NCBI GenBank assembly: GCA_012799265.1
Contig: JAAZLP010000159.1
Location: forward strand, 1-9,152
Length of the DNA stretch: 9,152 bases
Reading direction: 5' to 3'
From: Phyllobacteriaceae bacterium
GTDB taxonomy: Bacteria; Pseudomonadota; Alphaproteobacteria; Rhizobiales; Devosiaceae
The notes under the pieces were generated by a model, which was given only the letters and a program-made list of their open reading frames with translations, made no database searches and was not told the origin of the DNA. Position 1 is the stretch's first letter. Each line of letters begins with the position of its first letter. This document shows, in pieces, positions 6,173 to 9,152 of this stretch. Made by a program: the position numbers and the translations under genes.

Positions 6173-6175
6173 AAC

Positions 6176-6397
6176 ATGAATATCACCGTTTATAGTAAAC
6201 CGTCCTGCGTGCAGTGCACTGCCACAACGCGTGCACTTGACCGCAAGGGTGTCCAATACAGTGTCGTGGATATCACCGCTGATGAGGGTGCCTATTCCAG
6301 GGTCTCGGCCATGGGATATCGTCAGGTGCCTGTGGTGGTTGCCGGTGACCAACATTGGGCAGGATTCCGCCCGGACATGATTCGCACGCTAGGCTAA
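6176..6397 (+). CDS. nrdH: NrdH, glutaredoxin-like electron donor for NrdEF
   Basis: Small cytoplasmic dithiol protein, 73 residues, that reduces the NrdE active-site disulfide after each turnover; family members are themselves reduced by thioredoxin reductase. The redox site is CVQC at 11-14, the cis-proline is in QVPVVV (P52), and WAGFRPDMI (61-69) is the typical NrdH C-terminus. The ATG at 6176 is chosen because the protein then begins MNITVYSKP as in the family; an upstream in-frame ATG at 6098 would translate riboswitch leader sequence. First gene of the operon; nrdI begins 7 bases after its stop. Confidence 0.95.
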   Translation: MNITVYSKPSCVQCTATTRALDRKGVQYSVVDITADEGAYSRVSAMGYRQVPVVVAGDQHWAGFRPDMIRTLG

Positions 6398-6404
6398 AAG
6401 CCCC

Positions 6405-6809
6405 GTGGGCTGCCTAGTCTATTATTCCAGCACCTCAGAAAACACCCATCGGTTTGTCGGCAAGCTTGGAATTCCAAGCCTGCGGCTGCCGGTGGATGCG
6501 GCAAGTGAAGCACCACTGGTTTCTGAAGCGTTTGTGCTGGTTCTGCCCACATACGGAAGCGGAGACGGCAGGGGATCTGTCCCCAAGCCCGTCATCAAGT
6601 TTCTCAATGTCGCGGCAAATCGAAGCCTCATTCGCGGCGTGATCGCTGCGGGAAACACAAATTTCGGCACTGGATACGCGCGGGCCGGAGACATTGTCTC
6701 GGAAAAGTGTGCCGTACCAGTCCTGTACCGTTTCGAGATGTTCGGAACGGAACAGGACGTTGCCAACGTCAAGCAGGGACTCGAACGGTTTTGGACACGC
6801 TCACACTAG
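6405..6809 (+). CDS. nrdI: NrdI, flavodoxin-like activator of NrdF
   Basis: Flavoprotein of 134 residues that supplies the oxidant used to assemble the dimanganese-tyrosyl radical in NrdF. The N-terminal FMN phosphate loop is YYSSTSENTHRF (residues 6-17), followed by LPTYGSGDGRGSVPKPVIKF around 47-66 and VIAAGNTNFG near 79-88, with FEMFGT near the end. The start is GTG at 6405: an in-frame stop at 6390-6392 leaves no upstream choice, and the protein begins at the usual family position (GCLVYYSS). There is little ribosome site, so translation probably couples to nrdH. The GTG sits in a small GCCC/GGGC hairpin (6400-6410). The 3' end overlaps nrdE by 19 bases. Confidence 0.93.
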   Translation: MGCLVYYSSTSENTHRFVGKLGIPSLRLPVDAASEAPLVSEAFVLVLPTYGSGDGRGSVPKPVIKFLNVAANRSLIRGVIAAGNTNFGTGYARAGDIVSEKCAVPVLYRFEMFGTEQDVANVKQGLERFWTRSH

Positions 6810-8944
6810 ATCGGACGGCGCCAAAGCAGGATCAGTCATTAGACTATCACGCTCTAAACGCGATGCTTAATCTCTATGACGAACATGGCAATATCCAGTT
6901 CGACAAGGACCGTCAGGCAGCACACCAGTTTTTCCTGCAACACGTAAACCAGAACACGGTTTTCTTCCACAACCTGCGCGAAAAACTGACCTACTTGTGC
7001 GCAGAAGGATATTACGAACAAGACATTCTTGATCAGTACTCCTTCAACTTCATTCGCGATCTGTTTGATGACGCCTTTGATAAGAAGTTTCGTTTCCCAA
7101 CATTCCTGGGCGCGTTCAAATATTATACCAGTTACACGCTGAAAACCTTCGACGGGAAACGCTATCTTGAGCGCTTCGAAGACCGCGTTTGCATGGTTGC
7201 GCTAACGCTGGCACGCGGAGACGAGACCCTTGCCCGTGAGCTCGTTGATGAGATCATGTCTGGTCGGTTCCAGCCGGCCACGCCTACCTTCCTGAACGCT
7301 GGCAAGAAACAGCGGGGTGAGTTGGTCTCGTGTTTTCTTCTGCGCGTTGAAGACAACATGGAAAGCATCGGGCGATCGATTAACTCGGCACTTCAGCTTT
7401 CCAAGCGCGGTGGTGGCGTCGCTTTGAGCCTCACCAATGTTCGAGAGATGGGTGCGCCCATCAAGCATATCGAGAACCAGTCGTCTGGCGTACTGCCAGT
7501 TATGAAGCTTCTCGAGGACAGCTTCTCGTATGCCAATCAGCTTGGAGCGCGGCAGGGTGCGGGAGCTGTATATCTCCATGCGCACCACCCCGATATCATG
7601 CGGTTCCTCGACACCAAACGAGAGAATGCCGACGAGAAGATCCGCATCAAATCCCTGTCTTTGGGCGTGGTGATCCCAGACATCACCTTCGAGCTCGCTC
7701 GCGATAACGAGGACATGTACCTCTTTTCGCCATACGACATTGAACGCGTCTACGGCGTTGCGTTTGCGGAGATTTCCGTGAGCGAGAAATACCGCGAGAT
7801 GGTTGCGGACAAGCGCATACGCAAGAAGAAGATCAAAGCGCGCGAATTCTTTCAGGTCCTCGCAGAACTTCAGTTCGAGAGCGGCTATCCCTACATCATG
7901 TTCGAAGACACGGTGAACAAGGCCAACCCTATCGCGGGCCGCATAACCATGTCCAACCTCTGCTCGGAAATCCTGCAGGTCAGCGAAGCCAGCGAATTCG
8001 CCGAAGACCTCAGCTACACCAAGATGGGCAAGGACATTTCGTGCAATCTTGGCTCGCTCAATATCGCAGCGGCCATGGATTCACCGGACTTCGGCAGGAC
8101 CATCGAGACCGCCATCCGCGGCCTCACCGCCGTTTCGGACATGAGCAACATCACGTCCGTCCCGTCGGTCGCACAGGGCAATGCCGATAGCCACGCCATC
8201 GGCCTGGGCGCAATGAACCTGCACGGCTATCTGGCCCGCGAACGCATCTTCTACGGTTCGGAGGAAGGCGTCGATTTCACCAATATGTATTTCTACACGG
8301 TGACCTATCACGCCATCCGCGCTTCGAACCTGATCGCCACCGAGCGTCAGGAGACATTCAAGGGTTTTGAAAAGTCGAAATATGCCGACGGCACCTATTT
8401 CGACAAATACACCGAGCAGGAGTGGAAGCCCGCCACCGATAAGGTCGCCAAGCTCTTTGAAGATGCCGGCATCCACATCCCGACCCAGGAAGACTGGCTG
8501 AACCTCAAGGCCAAGGTCATGATGACCGGCCTTTACAACCAGAACCTGCAGGCTGTGCCGCCGACCGGCTCGATCTCATACATCAACCACTCGACCTCCT
8601 CGATCCACCCGATCGTGTCCAAAATCGAGATCCGCAAGGAAGGCAAGATCGGTCGCGTCTATTATCCTGCCGCCTTCATGACCAATGAGAACCTGGAATA
8701 TTATCAGGACGCCTATGAGATTGGGCCCGAAAAGATCATCGACACTTATGCAGCCGCGACCCAGCACGTCGACCAGGGCCTGTCGCTGACCCTCTTCTTC
8801 CGTGATACCGCGACCACCCGCGACATCAATAAGGCCCAGATCTACGCCTGGAAGAAGGGCATCAAGACCATCTACTACATCCGCCTGCGCCAGCTTGCCC
8901 TTGAGGGCACTGAGGTTCAGGGCTGCGTTTCCTGCGCTTTGTGA
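6791..8944 (+). CDS. nrdE: NrdE, class Ib ribonucleotide reductase catalytic subunit
   Basis: Reduces ribonucleoside diphosphates to deoxyribonucleotides in complex with NrdF. Taking TTG at 6791 as start gives 717 residues, normal for NrdE. The reading frame opens earlier (6707), but that part would overlap nrdI and is unlike the family; the conserved LDYHALNAMLNLYDE begins at residue 17 of my model, and AGGGA lies 11 bases before the TTG. Catalytic features in that numbering: redox cysteines C181 (SCFLLRV) and C418 (SCNLGSLN), the NLCSE active site with N389, C391 and E393, and a C-terminal CVSC pair (C712, C715) that shuttles electrons from NrdH. There is no N-terminal ATP-cone, as expected for class Ib. 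Codon bias becomes markedly more G+C-rich in the second half. nrdF starts 11 bases after the stop. Confidence 0.96.
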   Translation: MDTLTLDRTAPKQDQSLDYHALNAMLNLYDEHGNIQFDKDRQAAHQFFLQHVNQNTVFFHNLREKLTYLCAEGYYEQDILDQYSFNFIRDLFDDAFDKKFRFPTFLGAFKYYTSYTLKTFDGKRYLERFEDRVCMVALTLARGDETLARELVDEIMSGRFQPATPTFLNAGKKQRGELVSCFLLRVEDNMESIGRSINSALQLSKRGGGVALSLTNVREMGAPIKHIENQSSGVLPVMKLLEDSFSYANQLGARQGAGAVYLHAHHPDIMRFLDTKRENADEKIRIKSLSLGVVIPDITFELARDNEDMYLFSPYDIERVYGVAFAEISVSEKYREMVADKRIRKKKIKAREFFQVLAELQFESGYPYIMFEDTVNKANPIAGRITMSNLCSEILQVSEASEFAEDLSYTKMGKDISCNLGSLNIAAAMDSPDFGRTIETAIRGLTAVSDMSNITSVPSVAQGNADSHAIGLGAMNLHGYLARERIFYGSEEGVDFTNMYFYTVTYHAIRASNLIATERQETFKGFEKSKYADGTYFDKYTEQEWKPATDKVAKLFEDAGIHIPTQEDWLNLKAKVMMTGLYNQNLQAVPPTGSISYINHSTSSIHPIVSKIEIRKEGKIGRVYYPAAFMTNENLEYYQDAYEIGPEKIIDTYAAATQHVDQGLSLTLFFRDTATTRDINKAQIYAWKKGIKTIYYIRLRQLALEGTEVQGCVSCAL

Positions 8945-8955
8945 CGGGAAGTACC

Positions 8956-9152
8956 ATGAACGCTCACGTAAAGCCGGCCTCCCGCTTCCGCGCCATCAAC
9001 TGGAACCGTGTCCAGGACGACAAAGACCTGGAAGTCTGGAACCACCTGACGTCCAACTTTTGGCTGCCTGAAAAAGTGCCACTCAGTAACGACATTCCGT
9101 CCTGGGCTACACTGACGCCGGATGAGCAGAAGCTGACGATCCGCGTCTTCAC
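8956..9152 (+). CDS. nrdF: NrdF, class Ib ribonucleotide reductase radical subunit (start only)
   Basis: Carries the dimetal-tyrosyl radical that starts catalysis in NrdE. Only 65 complete codons are inside the window; the frame is open at the right edge. The visible part matches the NrdF N-terminus: AINWNRVQDDKDLEVWNHLT, then NFWLPEKVPLSNDIPSW and LTPDEQKLTIRVF. The metal ligands and the radical tyrosine lie beyond the edge. The ATG at 8956 has GGGAA 5 bases upstream. Last visible gene of the nrdHIEF operon, under the same B12 riboswitch. Confidence 0.95.
   Translation, partial: MNAHVKPASRFRAINWNRVQDDKDLEVWNHLTSNFWLPEKVPLSNDIPSWATLTPDEQKLTIRVF

Noticed and set aside
6098..6175. Upstream in-frame extension of nrdH from ATG 6098.
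   Set aside because: It would translate riboswitch leader and the masking hairpin, and adds 26 residues absent from NrdH proteins.
5691..6186. Open frames antisense to the nrdH riboswitch.
   Set aside because: Same reason: they are shadows of the conserved RNA, with no ribosome sites.
6707..6790. Upstream extension of nrdE from ATG 6707.
   Set aside because: It lies wholly within nrdI in another frame and encodes residues unlike NrdE N-termini.
6791..8944. nrdE as a B12-dependent class II reductase (NrdJ).
   Set aside because: The nrdH, nrdI and nrdF neighbours, the length and the C-terminal CVSC are those of class Ib.

Overview
The window looks like chromosome or large replicon of an alphaproteobacterium, probably Hyphomicrobiales (Rhizobium/Agrobacterium/Brucella-type). 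The reasons are the G+C-rich coding, the NrdHIEF protein sequences, the DUF1852-MesD gene pair and the style of the two cobalamin riboswitch leaders. No IS element, tRNA, rRNA or CRISPR array is visible.

Layout. (1) Positions 1-1388, minus strand: mesX (DUF1852) followed by the start of mesD, a folate-independent 'core' methionine synthase whose 3' part runs off the left edge. (2) Positions 1392-1740, minus strand: their leader, with a promoter, a perfect 22-bp palindrome, a full cobalamin riboswitch and a hairpin next to the start codon. (3) Positions 1897-2388, plus strand: an unrecognised 163-residue protein. (4) Positions 2405-5638, minus strand: a compact three-gene ABC importer (FecCD/BtuC-type permease, ATPase, periplasmic binding protein) with overlapping ends. 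(5) Positions 5639-6175: a gene-free stretch holding back-to-back promoters and, on the plus strand, a second cobalamin riboswitch followed by a hairpin that covers the nrdH ribosome binding site. (6) Positions 6176-9152, plus strand: nrdH, nrdI, nrdE and the start of nrdF, the class Ib ribonucleotide reductase operon, which runs off the right edge.

How it fits together. Both riboswitch-controlled operons encode enzymes that need no B12: MesX/MesD makes methionine without the B12 enzyme MetH, and NrdEF makes deoxyribonucleotides without the B12 enzyme NrdJ. Cobalamin riboswitches normally turn expression off when adenosylcobalamin is present, so the window reads as a B12-shortage module that switches on oxygen-dependent or metal-dependent replacements. 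Between the two operons sits an importer of the family that carries B12, haem and siderophores. Its position suggests a corrinoid substrate, but no B12 riboswitch is visible on its own strand, so that remains an inference.

Most noteworthy points: riboswitch control of the little-studied MesX/MesD system, the palindrome upstream of its promoter (a possible second, methionine-cycle input), start-codon hairpins in both leaders, the unknown divergent 163-residue gene, an atypical Q-loop in the ATPase, and a change in codon bias part-way through nrdE.
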